The notes beneath the pieces are model-generated. The model searched no databases. It worked only from the letters and a program-made list of their open reading frames with translations, and was not told the DNA's origin. The position numbers and the translations under genes are program-made. From Raineya sp. (lineage in GTDB: Bacteria; Bacteroidota; Bacteroidia; Cytophagales; Thermonemataceae): 32,647 nt of DNA. Numbering within the stretch: position 1 is the first letter of the stretch; the number at the start of each line of letters is the position of its first letter. This document shows positions 1 to 10,306 of this stretch, piece after piece. The stretch is from positions 1 through 32,647 of the forward strand of contig JANWZC010000004.1 of NCBI GenBank assembly GCA_025054975.1, given 5' to 3'.

Positions 1-537
1 TCTTTGAGTTGGGCATAAAGTTGCTTGATAGTAGTAGCGTTTCTTTCTCCTATCTGATAAGCTAATATTTCATCTGTTTCAGGGGCATACGCATATACTA
101 TCCAACGTTCTTGACTTTTCTGCCCTACATAAGACCATAATTCATCTATTTGAACCTACGATAATGCTTTAATCTCGGCTTTATATCAACTTGAGAGGCT
201 GCTTGCCTAAGCGTACGTAGAACCGTGCTACGGCTCACTCTCAATACTACCTCTATATCTCTTATTCCCTGAACTCCCCAATAACATGCGGATTATCAAA
301 CGCTTGATAGCAGGATTTGCTACGCAATACTTGTAATGACTCTGAAACTGCTTACCACAGTTTTTACACAAAAAGTTTTGTGTCCCGTTTTTTTTACGAC
401 CATTTTTTACTACCTTTGTCCCAAGACAATGAGGACAGTTTACTTTTATCGTTATTTCGCTCATAACGCAAAAGTAAATTCTCATTGTCTATTTCGCAAA
501 ATATTCATCATACATTTTAGACCACAACCGTTGAGGG
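1..537 (-). pseudogene. IS1-family transposase (InsA/InsB-like), frameshifted and truncated by the window edge
   Basis: Minus-strand ATG at 464 encodes MSEITIKVNCPHCLGTKVVKNGRKKNGTQNFLCKNCGKQF (zinc-ribbon InsA N-terminus). HTH part GIRDIEVVLRVSRSTVLRTLRQAASQVDIKPRLKHYRR is in a second frame and InsB-like QIDELWSYVGQKSQERWIVYAYAPETDEILAYQIGERNATTIKQLYAQLKE in a third segment. Two frame changes (about 265-272 and 150-165). Right boundary near 537 is inferred. Confidence 0.8.
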
Positions 538-539
538 CA

Positions 540-1211
540 TTATGCTTTTGATTGTTTTAGCCATTCTTGCATAATAGCTACTCCCGAAGACGTACCAATG
601 CGTTCCGCTCCTGCTTCAATCATAGCCAAAGCAGTAGATAAATCTTTGATACCTCCTGAAGCCTTGATACCAATACTATCGGGGCAAGCCTTTCGCATGA
701 GGCGAATATGCTCTACTTTTGCTCCTGTGGCTGCAAAACCTGTGGAAGTTTTAACAAAATCTGCTCCTGCTTCGGTAGCGATTTTGCAGGCTAACGCAAT
801 TTGTTCGTCTGTCCAATAGGCTGTTTCCAGAATAACCTTCAAGATTTTTTCGCGTTCGTGGGCTAACTTAGCAAGTTGAGCAATTTCAATTTTTACCCAA
901 TCATAAGCCCCTGTGGCAAATGCTGAAAGCGTCATAACCATATCTAATTCATCAGCTCCATCTTGAATAGCTACCTCCATTTCACGGCGTTTGGTGGCAG
1001 TTCTTTCATAACCCAAAGGAAAACCTATTACCGTAACCACCTTTATATCTGTACCTCTCAAATCTCTGTGTGCTTTTTCTACCCAATAAGGTGGCACACA
1101 AACTCCCAAAAACTTATACTCCTTTGCCTCCGCAATGAGTTTATCAATATCATTATACGTTGTAAGCGGTTTAAGGCAAGTGTGTTCTATGTATTGATTG
1201 ATAGGTAGCAT
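540..1211 (-). CDS. deoC: deoxyribose-phosphate aldolase
   Basis: 223 aa; IEHTCLKP start, VIGFPLG, KVILETAYWTDEQI, FVKTSTGF, GIKASGGI motifs typical of DeoC. Confidence 0.95.
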   Translation of the reverse strand: MLPINQYIEHTCLKPLTTYNDIDKLIAEAKEYKFLGVCVPPYWVEKAHRDLRGTDIKVVTVIGFPLGYERTATKRREMEVAIQDGADELDMVMTLSAFATGAYDWVKIEIAQLAKLAHEREKILKVILETAYWTDEQIALACKIATEAGADFVKTSTGFAATGAKVEHIRLMRKACPDSIGIKASGGIKDLSTALAMIEAGAERIGTSSGVAIMQEWLKQSKA

Positions 1212-1218
1212 AATGTTT

Positions 1219-1288
1219 AGATGTTAGACACGAGACACGAGACACAAGATACAAGACACAAGACATAAGATACAGGACGTGAGACACA
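1219..1288. repeat. heptanucleotide tandem repeat (AGACACR), about 10 units, filling the deoC-hisS gap
   Basis: Reads as agatgtt|agacacg|agacacg|agacaca|agataca|agacaca|agacata|agataca|ggacgtg|agacaca. Confidence 0.9.
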
Positions 1289-2668
1289 TTAAAGTTGTTC
1301 TTGGAAGAAGGTTTGCAAATTTTCAATTTTTATACGTTTTTGTTCGCCTGTTTGCATATTTTTGACTGAAATTTCATTATTTTTCATCTCTTCTGAACCT
1401 GCAACCAGCACAAAAGGAATTTGTTTCTTGTCGGCATATTTGAATTGCTTATCTAACTTGGTGCTTTGTGGATAAATTTCAGCTTTGTAGCCTGCATCAC
1501 GCAATTTTTTGAGCAAAGGCAAAACAAATTTTTCACTTTCTTTATCAAAGTTTGTAAAAAGCATTTGTGTGGTACTTTGCGTTTGAGCGGGAAAGAGGTT
1601 TTGTTCTTCCAAAACATCATAAATTCTATCTAATCCAAAGGAAAATCCTACACCTGCCATTCCTTGCAAGCCAAAAGTGCCTGTGAGATTATCGTAACGT
1701 CCTCCTCCGCTGATACTTCCCACTGCCGAATTTTTCACTTTTACCTCAAAGATTGCTCCTGTGTAGTACGAAAGCCCCCGAGCCAAAGTAATATCTACTA
1801 CCACAGGAAACGAAGTTTGACTATCAAAAAGTTGCAAGTACTCAAAAATTTGTTTCAAGTCGGCAATTCCTTCTGAACCTACTGCTGAGTTTTGCAAAAA
1901 ATCCTCTAAAAATTGAATTTTGGCTTCATTATTGGCGGGAACATCAAAAATAGGCTGTAAGGCTTGTATATTGTTTTCGGAAAAACCTCTTTGCAATAAT
2001 TCCTGCTCTACTTTTTCCTTGCCTATTTTATCCAGTTTATCAATAGCCACACACAGTTCATTTTCCTTGCCTTCTGCACCGATTTTTTCTGCAATACCCG
2101 CCAATATCTTGCGATGATTGATTTTAATTTCAAAACCTTGTATGCCCAAACGCTTCCCTAAAACTTCATTCATCATCAAGATAATTTCAGCCTCGCAGAT
2201 GAGTGAATTTGTACCAACAACATCAGCATCGCATTGATAAAACTCGCGGTAACGCCCTTTTTGGGGGGCATCGCCTCGCCATACAGGTTGAATTTGATAC
2301 CTCTTGAAAGGAAATGCTAAATCGTGTTGATTCATTACCACGAAACGAGCAAAAGGTACGGTCAAGTCATAGCGTAAGCCTTTCTCGGCGATTTGTAAGG
2401 CAAAAAGTTTAGAGCCTTTTTTCAAATCCTCGGGCTGAACATTTTTCAAAAAATCTCCTTGATTAAGGATTTTATAAAGTAGTTGGTCTCCCTCTTCACC
2501 ATACTTTCCCATTAGCACCGAAAGATTTTCCATAGCGGGTGTTTCCAAAGGTAAAAAGCCAAATTTTTCAAAAACTTCTTTGATATGCGAAATAATATAG
2601 TTTCTACGCAACATCATAGCAGGGGTATAGTCACGCGTACCACGGGGTAGAGTAGGTTTCTGTTTCAT
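1289..2668 (-). CDS. hisS: histidine--tRNA ligase
   Basis: 459 aa; PRGTRDYTP, GLRYDLTVPFARFV, EFYQCDADVVG, ARGLSYYTGAIFEV, GGGRYDNL class II HisRS motifs. Confidence 0.96.
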   Translation of the reverse strand: MKQKPTLPRGTRDYTPAMMLRRNYIISHIKEVFEKFGFLPLETPAMENLSVLMGKYGEEGDQLLYKILNQGDFLKNVQPEDLKKGSKLFALQIAEKGLRYDLTVPFARFVVMNQHDLAFPFKRYQIQPVWRGDAPQKGRYREFYQCDADVVGTNSLICEAEIILMMNEVLGKRLGIQGFEIKINHRKILAGIAEKIGAEGKENELCVAIDKLDKIGKEKVEQELLQRGFSENNIQALQPIFDVPANNEAKIQFLEDFLQNSAVGSEGIADLKQIFEYLQLFDSQTSFPVVVDITLARGLSYYTGAIFEVKVKNSAVGSISGGGRYDNLTGTFGLQGMAGVGFSFGLDRIYDVLEEQNLFPAQTQSTTQMLFTNFDKESEKFVLPLLKKLRDAGYKAEIYPQSTKLDKQFKYADKKQIPFVLVAGSEEMKNNEISVKNMQTGEQKRIKIENLQTFFQEQL

Positions 2669-2780
2669 GGTATAAGAATGGTTTTCAGAGCTTGCAAATT
2701 ACAAAAAAGTTTTCAAAGCATTTTTCATATTCCAAACTTTCCTTTATTTTTGTATGAACAGAGCAAAAGCAAAAATAGCT

Positions 2781-4334
2781 ATGACAACTGCTACTCAGCA
2801 ACAAACACGCACCGTACATTTTTATTATCCCCCCTTTGTAGTGGATATGTTTTTGCGTTGGCTTTCTATGGGCGTGTATAGAGGAATAGAAGATAACGAC
2901 CAACACAATACTTCAGAATTTATAGTTTTTGCCACTATACAACTTGTAATTACAGCTATAACAACTATTTGGGTATTTGTTCGCTTTCATAACCTTAAAA
3001 ATAACTATGAATTTCTGCGAGAAGGCTATTATGAAGAAAAAGTTTCTTTACTTTCCATTGCATTTCGTATTTTTAATGTACTTTCAGTAACCTATATTTT
3101 ATCAGGAGCTATTCAGGAACAAAGTTTTTATCGTTCCTTTGTGGGAGTACGCCCAGAGTCAGAAGCAGCAGTGTATATTATCGTTTTTTTAGTGTATGCG
3201 GGCATTATTACATATCTATCATTTAGCAGTATTAGCATTCCCAAAGAGCAAGAAAAAGAATTCACCGCTTCCATTCCACTCATTGAGCCTTTTCCTATTG
3301 GAAAGTGGGTAAGGAAACTTACTAAAAAAGATGAAAAAACTCCCCTAATGCCTCCTGAAATTGAAGATAAAAGTCTTTTTATTGATAACTTTGACTACCA
3401 AATAGACCACAACGACCTTGAAATTATCAAGGTAGAAGGTAGATTGCGTAATGAACATTCACGCGTAGAAGCCTACATCTTGGAAAGTGTAATGTTTGGA
3501 GCATTGGCATTTTCAGGATTTCTTTCTATTATTGCTTCTGAAAGGTTCAATCTTACGCTTCAAGAACGGGTTTTCCTTGCAGATACGAATGCCCATATTA
3601 TTCAGAATGTAAAAAGAAAGGAGAGAAAATCTGATGGTACAGAAGTTGTGAAAAGTTACGATGAAACTATTCCTATTGCCGAAGAACCCGATTACCGCTA
3701 CAAAAAAGTAGAACCTCTTTTAGATATCAAAAATCCTAAAAAAGTAATACCCATTGTAAAAAATACCGAAATGCGAGTATTTTGGTCAGAGGCAATAAAT
3801 TTACTCAAAAATATTCTCTTGTTTAAGTTCAATGATGATACCCGCCGAAGTTGGAATAGATTGCTGCAACCTTCTAACCTTATTATGCTTATCTCCATTG
3901 AAACGCTTTTCTGTGCTTTGTTTTTCTTGTCGGTAATTGCTTCACGTTTGCGTTATACCAAAATGACCGAAGAAATTGATAATTTGGTACGTTTAGCTCG
4001 GAATTTCAATGAGAAAGAAGAAGAAGTTCATAATCTTATTTTGCAGGGTTTGGGTGATGAAAGCATACAAGCTAACTTACGTCGTCGTTTGCAGAGTTTA
4101 AGTCTAAAAATCAATCAGTACGTCAGTAGAGCTAACGAACTTATGGAAAAAGCCCGTCCTATACTTGTGTATATGAGTTTGTTTAGAAATTTAGGGGTAA
4201 TCACTTTCATCTTCATTCTTATTACCAGCTGCATTTTCTTTTCCGAAACTTTGGCATTTATCTTTTTGCTTTTCTCCATCATTGCGTATGTGTATGAATA
4301 TGTGGATATTAAACTGCGAATGAAGGGAAGATGA
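2781..4334 (+). CDS. uncharacterised multi-pass membrane protein
   Basis: ORF track start 2754; ATG at 2781 preferred because a TANNTTTG-like element (TATTTTTG, 2745-2752) would place transcription initiation after 2754. About 6-7 hydrophobic segments; no family recognised. Confidence 0.8.
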   Translation: MTTATQQQTRTVHFYYPPFVVDMFLRWLSMGVYRGIEDNDQHNTSEFIVFATIQLVITAITTIWVFVRFHNLKNNYEFLREGYYEEKVSLLSIAFRIFNVLSVTYILSGAIQEQSFYRSFVGVRPESEAAVYIIVFLVYAGIITYLSFSSISIPKEQEKEFTASIPLIEPFPIGKWVRKLTKKDEKTPLMPPEIEDKSLFIDNFDYQIDHNDLEIIKVEGRLRNEHSRVEAYILESVMFGALAFSGFLSIIASERFNLTLQERVFLADTNAHIIQNVKRKERKSDGTEVVKSYDETIPIAEEPDYRYKKVEPLLDIKNPKKVIPIVKNTEMRVFWSEAINLLKNILLFKFNDDTRRSWNRLLQPSNLIMLISIETLFCALFFLSVIASRLRYTKMTEEIDNLVRLARNFNEKEEEVHNLILQGLGDESIQANLRRRLQSLSLKINQYVSRANELMEKARPILVYMSLFRNLGVITFIFILITSCIFFSETLAFIFLLFSIIAYVYEYVDIKLRMKGR

Positions 4335-4406
4335 TATTTTAGGTAAGAGTGTTTAGCATAAAAAGTTTGCACAATTTTTGCTCAAACTTGTGAAAAATGC
4401 AATGCG

Positions 4407-5216
4407 ATGAAAAACTTACCTTTAATTTTACTTTTTTGGGGACTGCTTGGAGGAGTTTTTGCCCAAGAAAAAGAAACTAATCTTTTAGAAACTGACACCA
4501 TTCCCGACCTAAAAATCCGCTTACCCAAAGAAAAAAAGGAACAAAAAGAAAAAAAAGAACCTAAAAATGTTTATTACGGCAAAAAAGTTCGTAAGAGTTT
4601 CATCAAAAAAGTCGGTTCTAGTACTATCACTATTGAGGCTTTTCATTACCTTAAAGTACAAGATAGAGGTTTGGTGAATAAATATATTGAGGAAATCTAT
4701 GCCTTTCACCCCAAAAAAAAGCGAATTATTGTGAGTAATTATGAAAAAATGCCTTGGGACGAGGTAAAAATCTTGCATGGTCCTTACAAAAAAACAGAAA
4801 ATAATAAGGTGGTAGAAGAAGGCTTTTTTTACTTTGGTGTAAAACACGGCAGGTGGGAAAAGTATGGTAAAGATGCCTTAGATAGAGATTTTGTACTCCT
4901 TGAAAAAACTAAATATTATCGTGGTTTCTTGAAAGAGTCTAAAATTTCTTACTATGACGAAATGCAAAAAAAACTCAAAGAAGTTATTCCTATCAAAGAC
5001 GGCAAAAAAGAAGGAACTTATCTTCGCTTCCACCCCAACGGCAATTTAGCCGAAAAAGGTACATATCAGAACGATGTAAAAATTGGCTTATGGGTAGAAT
5101 ATTACCCCAACGGCAGACGCAAAAAAGAAACTATCTACCCACGTGTCTGGTATGATGAAGAAACCGAAGTGCAAATCCGTGAGTATGACGAAAACGGCAG
5201 AATTAAACAAGACTAA
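4407..5216 (+). CDS. secreted MORN-repeat-variant (YwqK-like) protein
   Basis: Signal peptide (MKNLPLILLFWGLLGGVFAQ); C-terminal repeats KEGTYLRFHPNGNLAEKGTYQNDVKIGLWVEYYPNGRRKKETIY. Confidence 0.75.
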   Translation: MKNLPLILLFWGLLGGVFAQEKETNLLETDTIPDLKIRLPKEKKEQKEKKEPKNVYYGKKVRKSFIKKVGSSTITIEAFHYLKVQDRGLVNKYIEEIYAFHPKKKRIIVSNYEKMPWDEVKILHGPYKKTENNKVVEEGFFYFGVKHGRWEKYGKDALDRDFVLLEKTKYYRGFLKESKISYYDEMQKKLKEVIPIKDGKKEGTYLRFHPNGNLAEKGTYQNDVKIGLWVEYYPNGRRKKETIYPRVWYDEETEVQIREYDENGRIKQD

Positions 5217-5319
5217 TCTTGCTTGAGTATCTCGTAAATTTTTCAAATCCTTTCACAAATTCGGCTTTACAAATAATTTTTTTCCTATTTTTACGCCGAG
5301 TTTTCAAAAAGCATTTCTT

Positions 5320-5994
5320 ATGCAAGGATTAAGCTATCACGTAGATATTGTGCTTTGTATTGACGCTACAGGCTCTATGTCGCCGATTATTGACCAAGTC
5401 AAAGCCAATGCCCTCAAATTTTACGATGACCTCACTACCCTAATGAGACAAAAATCCAAACACATTGATAAATTGCGGGTGAAAGTCATTGCTTTTAGGG
5501 ATTACTATGTTGATGGAGATATGGCAATGCAAATTTCACCTTTTTTCACACTGCCTGCCGAAAAATCTGAATTTCAAGACTTTGTAAATAGAATACAAGC
5601 CGATGGCGGTGGCGATGAACCCGAAAATGGTTTAGAAGCCCTCGCATTAGCGATTCAGTCAGATTGGAGTAGAGAAGGAGATAAACGCAGACAAATTATT
5701 GTGCTATGGACAGATGCCAGCACTCACCCTTTGGAACTTAAAGCAGATAGCAAACCCCAAAATTATCCTACGGCTTATATGCCCAAAAACTTTGACGAAC
5801 TCACCGACCTTTGGGATAGCCAAGCCATGAATCGTGCCGCTAAACGTCTTATTTTGTATTCTCCCGACGCTTACGCTTGGACAGACATTGCTAACCACTG
5901 GGAAAATACTATTCAGTACCCTTCCAAAGCAGGTGAGGGATTAAGCGAAATTGATTACCAAACCATTTTAGATGCTATTGCGAATAGTGTTTAG
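5320..5994 (+). CDS. von Willebrand factor type A domain protein
   Basis: MIDAS motif DIVLCIDATGSMSPIID near the N-terminus; VKVIAFRDYY and IIVLWTDAS. Confidence 0.85.
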   Translation: MQGLSYHVDIVLCIDATGSMSPIIDQVKANALKFYDDLTTLMRQKSKHIDKLRVKVIAFRDYYVDGDMAMQISPFFTLPAEKSEFQDFVNRIQADGGGDEPENGLEALALAIQSDWSREGDKRRQIIVLWTDASTHPLELKADSKPQNYPTAYMPKNFDELTDLWDSQAMNRAAKRLILYSPDAYAWTDIANHWENTIQYPSKAGEGLSEIDYQTILDAIANSV

Positions 5995-6086
5995 GGTAGG
6001 AAGTTTGGAGTTTAAGAGTCTAGTATTTTTCGTTCGTTTTTATAGTTGTTTTTCAGATAAATTTTACTTATCAAACTGCTCAAAAA

Positions 6087-9000
6087 ATGGCATATTTTAA
6101 GAAACTTAATAACATACTCGGCTGGATAGTTTTCCTGATAGCAACCTCTGTATATTTGCTCACGCTTGAACCTACTGCAAGTTTTTGGGATTGTGGAGAG
6201 TTTATTGCATGCTCGGCAAAATTACAAGTTCCACACCCACCAGGTACTCCTTTCTTTTTGCTTGTCAATAGAATGTTTGCCATGCTCGCCCCCGATGCCT
6301 CTCAAATAGCCTTTATGGTAAATGTATCTTCGGCATTGTGCAGTGGCTTTACGATACTTTTTCTGTTTTGGTCAATTAGTTTGCTGGCTTTGAAGTTTTT
6401 TAACCAAAACCAACCTAATTTTGAACCTACCAAAGCCCAAACGCATAGTATTATGTGGGCGAGTGCAGTGGGAGCATTGGCTTACACTTTTTCCGATTCA
6501 TTTTGGTTTTCAGCCGTAGAAGCCGAAGTTTATGCGATGTCCTCATTTCTTACAGGCTTCATTTTTTGGGCAATGCTCAAATGGGATAGACTGCAAGATA
6601 TTCGTGCTGAATATCGTTGGCTACTGCTGATAGCTTATCTGATAGGACTTTCCATTGGGGTTCACCCACTCAATTTGCTCACTATTCCTGCCTTGTCAAT
6701 GATTTATTACTTCAAAAAGGCTCAAAAAATAACCATTGAAGGCACTCTTTATGCAATTTTGATAGGTTCAGGAATTTTGCTCTTTCTGATTTGGCTTATT
6801 CCGGGGCTCCCCACTTTTGCGAAAAACGTTGAAGTGTTTTTTGTAAATACTTTGGGCTTGCCTTTCAATTCAGGAATTATTTTCTTGATTTTGGCGATTG
6901 TAGCAGGACTTACTTGGGGTATCTGGTACTCTATCCAAAAGCAAAAACCTTTGCTCAATACCATATTGCTTGGGGTTTCTTTGGTGTTGATAGGATATGC
7001 CTCTTATGGAATCATTTTGATACGTTCTTCCTATAACCCTCCAATTGACGAAAATAACCCCGAAGATTTAGTTTCTTTGATTTCTTATTTGAACCGCGAA
7101 CAATATGGCAGTCGTCCTTTGCTTTTTGGACCCGTTTATACCGAAAAACCTGCGGATTATGTCAATGTTTCTCCCATTTACACCAAAGACAAAGAAAAAG
7201 GCAAATACGTAGTTTATCGCTACAACCGCGAGCCTAAATATGAAGATGATGCACATATGATGTTTTTTCCTCGTCTGTATAGTTCAGACCCTTACCACGT
7301 TTCGCTTTACGAAAGATACCTGGGCTTGGAGAAAGGTGAAAATCCTTCTTTTTTAGATAATTTACGCTTCTTTTTCACGTATCAACTGGGGCATATGTAT
7401 TGGCGTTATTTTGGTTGGAATTTTATTGGTAGAGAAAGTGATATCAAAGATGCAGGTGTATTGCTTTTTGGAAACGATACTAACGCTCCTGATTATATTA
7501 AAAACAATAAAGCTCGTAATCGCTTTTTTGCTGTGCCTTTTATTTTGGGAATGTTAGGACTTGCTTTCAATATTATTCGCAATAAGCAAACTGCAAGTAT
7601 GTTAGGAGTGCTTTTTTTCCTAACAGGAATAGCCCTAGTAATATACCTGAATTCACCGCCCGTGGAACCTCGTGAGCGAGATTATATCTACGTGGGTTCG
7701 TTTTACGTGTTTGCGATTTGGATTGGCTTTGGTATGCTCGCTCTAATTGAACTAATAGAAACGACTTTCTTGCAAAAACAAAAACAAACCCCTCAACTTT
7801 CAGCACTTTCCTACAAAAATCCTGTTTCTTGGGCAGTGGCGGGGTTTCTGGGTGTTTTGTGTGTGTTTCTAATGGCTTGGCAAGGCTGGGATGACCACAA
7901 TCGCTCACGCCGTTATTATTCAGTGGATTCGGCTCGTAATTTGTTAAGTTCTTGCGAACCTAATGCTATTCTCTTCACAGGAGGCGATAATGATACTTTC
8001 CCACTTTGGTACGTGCAAGAAGTAGAAGGCTTCCGTACTGATGTAAGAGTTTGTAATACAAGTCTTTTGGGGACAGACTGGTACATTAGCCAAATGAAGC
8101 AAGCCGCTTACGACTCCGACCCTTTGCCTATCTCTCTTAAAGAAGAACATTACCGAATGGGCATAAATGATGTTGTATTTGTAACCATGCATCCTCTCAT
8201 GCCTAAAAAAGAAGCCAAGCAAGTTTTTGAGGAAGGTGTTGAATTGAAGCAATACATGGATTTGGTAGTGCAAAACAACAAATACACACAAATTCCTGCC
8301 TCTGAGGAAGATGTAGAAAACTTTTTACCTTCCAAACGCCTGCTTTTAGATAACAGCAAAGATATTGACTACATCAAAAATGCAGGATTTTTACCACCAG
8401 GAGCCGATACCTTACTAAAATATCCTATGTATTGGGAATTACCCAAAAACAGAGTAGATAAAGATGAATTTGTTATTTTGAATATCATTGCTAACAATCG
8501 TTGGCGAAGACCTATTTATTTTGCCCCCAAACTCAGTGATGAGGATTATGTTGGCTTGAAAGATTATATGCAAGTTGAGGGCTTGGCATATCGTTTATTG
8601 CCTGTGCCTGTGGGTATGTTTGAAAAAAATAAGGAGTTTTTTGTTAATGCAGATTTGAGCTATGAGCTACTGATGAAAGAAAAGAAACATACCTTCAAAG
8701 GCAAAGAAATTGTGCGGAAAATGTATTGGAGAAATTTAGATGATAGCCGTGTATATTACAACGAAGATTATTTCGGATTTATCTCGCAGGCACGTGAGCA
8801 TATTTACGAAGTTGCACAAACTCTTATTGAGCAGGGCAAAAAAGAAAAAGCCAAAGAATTGATGCTATTTTCGCTGAAAACGATTCCTATTGAAAGTGTT
8901 CCTTATGATGTCAATGTAGCTCAGTTAGTTCCTTTACTTTATGAAGTGGGCGAAAATAACACAGCAGATAAACTCTATAAAACTATCATTGAGCAGGCAA

Positions 9001-9191
9001 AACTTACCGTAGAATATGCGTTGGAGAATTACAGCCTTCGCAATGATTTCAAAATGAGGCAACAAATCCTTATTTTCTATCAATATGCCAAAGATTTGAC
9101 AAAGTATAAGCCCGAGGAAGCTAAAAAATGTCAAGAGTTGTATAAAAAGTATGCTCAAATATTAAATGGAAGTCAAAGAGATGATGAATAA
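6087..9191 (+). CDS. DUF2723-family membrane protein (TMEM260-like, glycosyltransferase-like)
   Basis: 1034 aa; N-terminal LTLEPTASFWDCGEFIACSAKLQVPHPPGTPFFLLVNRMFAML is characteristic of DUF2723; multiple TM segments, soluble C-terminal TPR-like region. Confidence 0.88.
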   Translation: MAYFKKLNNILGWIVFLIATSVYLLTLEPTASFWDCGEFIACSAKLQVPHPPGTPFFLLVNRMFAMLAPDASQIAFMVNVSSALCSGFTILFLFWSISLLALKFFNQNQPNFEPTKAQTHSIMWASAVGALAYTFSDSFWFSAVEAEVYAMSSFLTGFIFWAMLKWDRLQDIRAEYRWLLLIAYLIGLSIGVHPLNLLTIPALSMIYYFKKAQKITIEGTLYAILIGSGILLFLIWLIPGLPTFAKNVEVFFVNTLGLPFNSGIIFLILAIVAGLTWGIWYSIQKQKPLLNTILLGVSLVLIGYASYGIILIRSSYNPPIDENNPEDLVSLISYLNREQYGSRPLLFGPVYTEKPADYVNVSPIYTKDKEKGKYVVYRYNREPKYEDDAHMMFFPRLYSSDPYHVSLYERYLGLEKGENPSFLDNLRFFFTYQLGHMYWRYFGWNFIGRESDIKDAGVLLFGNDTNAPDYIKNNKARNRFFAVPFILGMLGLAFNIIRNKQTASMLGVLFFLTGIALVIYLNSPPVEPRERDYIYVGSFYVFAIWIGFGMLALIELIETTFLQKQKQTPQLSALSYKNPVSWAVAGFLGVLCVFLMAWQGWDDHNRSRRYYSVDSARNLLSSCEPNAILFTGGDNDTFPLWYVQEVEGFRTDVRVCNTSLLGTDWYISQMKQAAYDSDPLPISLKEEHYRMGINDVVFVTMHPLMPKKEAKQVFEEGVELKQYMDLVVQNNKYTQIPASEEDVENFLPSKRLLLDNSKDIDYIKNAGFLPPGADTLLKYPMYWELPKNRVDKDEFVILNIIANNRWRRPIYFAPKLSDEDYVGLKDYMQVEGLAYRLLPVPVGMFEKNKEFFVNADLSYELLMKEKKHTFKGKEIVRKMYWRNLDDSRVYYNEDYFGFISQAREHIYEVAQTLIEQGKKEKAKELMLFSLKTIPIESVPYDVNVAQLVPLLYEVGENNTADKLYKTIIEQAKLTVEYALENYSLRNDFKMRQQILIFYQYAKDLTKYKPEEAKKCQELYKKYAQILNGSQRDDE

Positions 9192-9194
9192 AAT

Positions 9195-9228
9195 AAAACC
9201 TCATTAGCCCACACTAATGAGGTTTTTT
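9195..9228. terminator. bidirectional intrinsic terminator between convergent genes
   Basis: 13-bp perfect stem AAAACCTCATTAG / CTAATGAGGTTTT, loop CCCACA, T-tract on + and A-rich flank serving the - strand. Confidence 0.9.
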
Positions 9229-9244
9229 ATGTGAGTGTATTTTT

Positions 9245-10306
9245 TTACGCTAAATCAATTTTTCGTGTCAGATATACATCTTGTACGGCATTAAGTAGTT
9301 CTACTCCTTCTTTCATAGGTCTTTGGAAGGCTTTGCGTCCCATAATCAAGCCCATACCACCTGCACGCTTGTTGATAACTGCTGTGGTTACGGCTTCTGC
9401 TAAATCTGATGCCCCCTTAGACTCACCTCCTGAATTGATAAGTCCAATTTTACCCATATAGCAATTAGCCACTTGATAACGACATAAATCAATGGGATGG
9501 GAAGAGGTAAGTTCTTCATACATTTTTTTATGAGTTTTACCGAAGTTCAAAGCAGTAAAACCACCATTGTTTTCGGGGAGTTTTTGCTTGATGATATCAG
9601 CTTGAAGAGTTACCCCCAAGTGATTAGCTTGTCCTGTAATATCAGCGGCTACGTGATAATCTACACCATCTTTTTTGAAAGCACTATTGCGAGCATAACA
9701 CCAAAGCACAGTTGCCATACCAAGTTCGTGAGCCATTTCAAAGGCTTCGGCTACCTCAACAATCTGACGAGAAGACTCTTCTGAGCCAAAATAAATAGTA
9801 GCCCCTACGGCAACCGCTCCTAAATTCCAAGCCTCACGCACCGAACCAAACATAATTTGGTCATATTTATTCGGATAGGTGAGGAGTTCATTGTGATTGA
9901 TTTTTACAAGAAAAGGAATTTTGTGAGCATATTTGCGAGACATCAAAGCCAAATTGCCAAAAGTAGTAGCTACGGCACTGCAACCACCTTCAATGGCAAG
10001 TTTGATGATGTTTTCGGGGTCAAAGTAGATAGGATTGGGTGCAAAAGAAGCCCCTGCCGAATGTTCTATGCCTTGATCAACAGGCAGAATGGAAAGATAC
10101 CCTGTGCCTTTGAGCCTACCATGATTGAACATCGCTTGCAGACTACGCAATACCTGCGGACTGCGGTTAGACTTTGCATAAACTTCATCAACAAAGTTTT
10201 TGGAAGGCTTTTGCAAGAGTTTTTTATCAATGGTTTTACACTCGTGATTAAGCAATTTTTCGGCATTAGAGCCAAGAATTTCCACAATTTTGTCGTAAGT
10301 AAGCAT
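9245..10306 (-). CDS. fbaB: class I fructose-bisphosphate aldolase (DhnA/FbaB type)
   Basis: [12 protein letters not shown]...[66 protein letters not shown]. Start at 10306 preferred over ORF-track 10474 (family start; the extension crosses the intergenic region). Confidence 0.9.
   Translation of the reverse strand: MLTYDKIVEILGSNAEKLLNHECKTIDKKLLQKPSKNFVDEVYAKSNRSPQVLRSLQAMFNHGRLKGTGYLSILPVDQGIEHSAGASFAPNPIYFDPENIIKLAIEGGCSAVATTFGNLALMSRKYAHKIPFLVKINHNELLTYPNKYDQIMFGSVREAWNLGAVAVGATIYFGSEESSRQIVEVAEAFEMAHELGMATVLWCYARNSAFKKDGVDYHVAADITGQANHLGVTLQADIIKQKLPENNGGFTALNFGKTHKKMYEELTSSHPIDLCRYQVANCYMGKIGLINSGGESKGASDLAEAVTTAVINKRAGGMGLIMGRKAFQRPMKEGVELLNAVQDVYLTRKIDLA

Noticed and set aside
1219-1288. 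CRISPR-like array
   Set aside because: Period is 7 bp with no spacers and no cas genes; a simple tandem repeat.
4407-5994. Toxin-antitoxin or defence module formed by the MORN-variant (YwqK-like) and vWA genes
   Set aside because: YwqK 'antitoxin' naming is weakly grounded; both proteins look like ordinary Bacteroidota housekeeping/envelope genes and no toxin partner is present.
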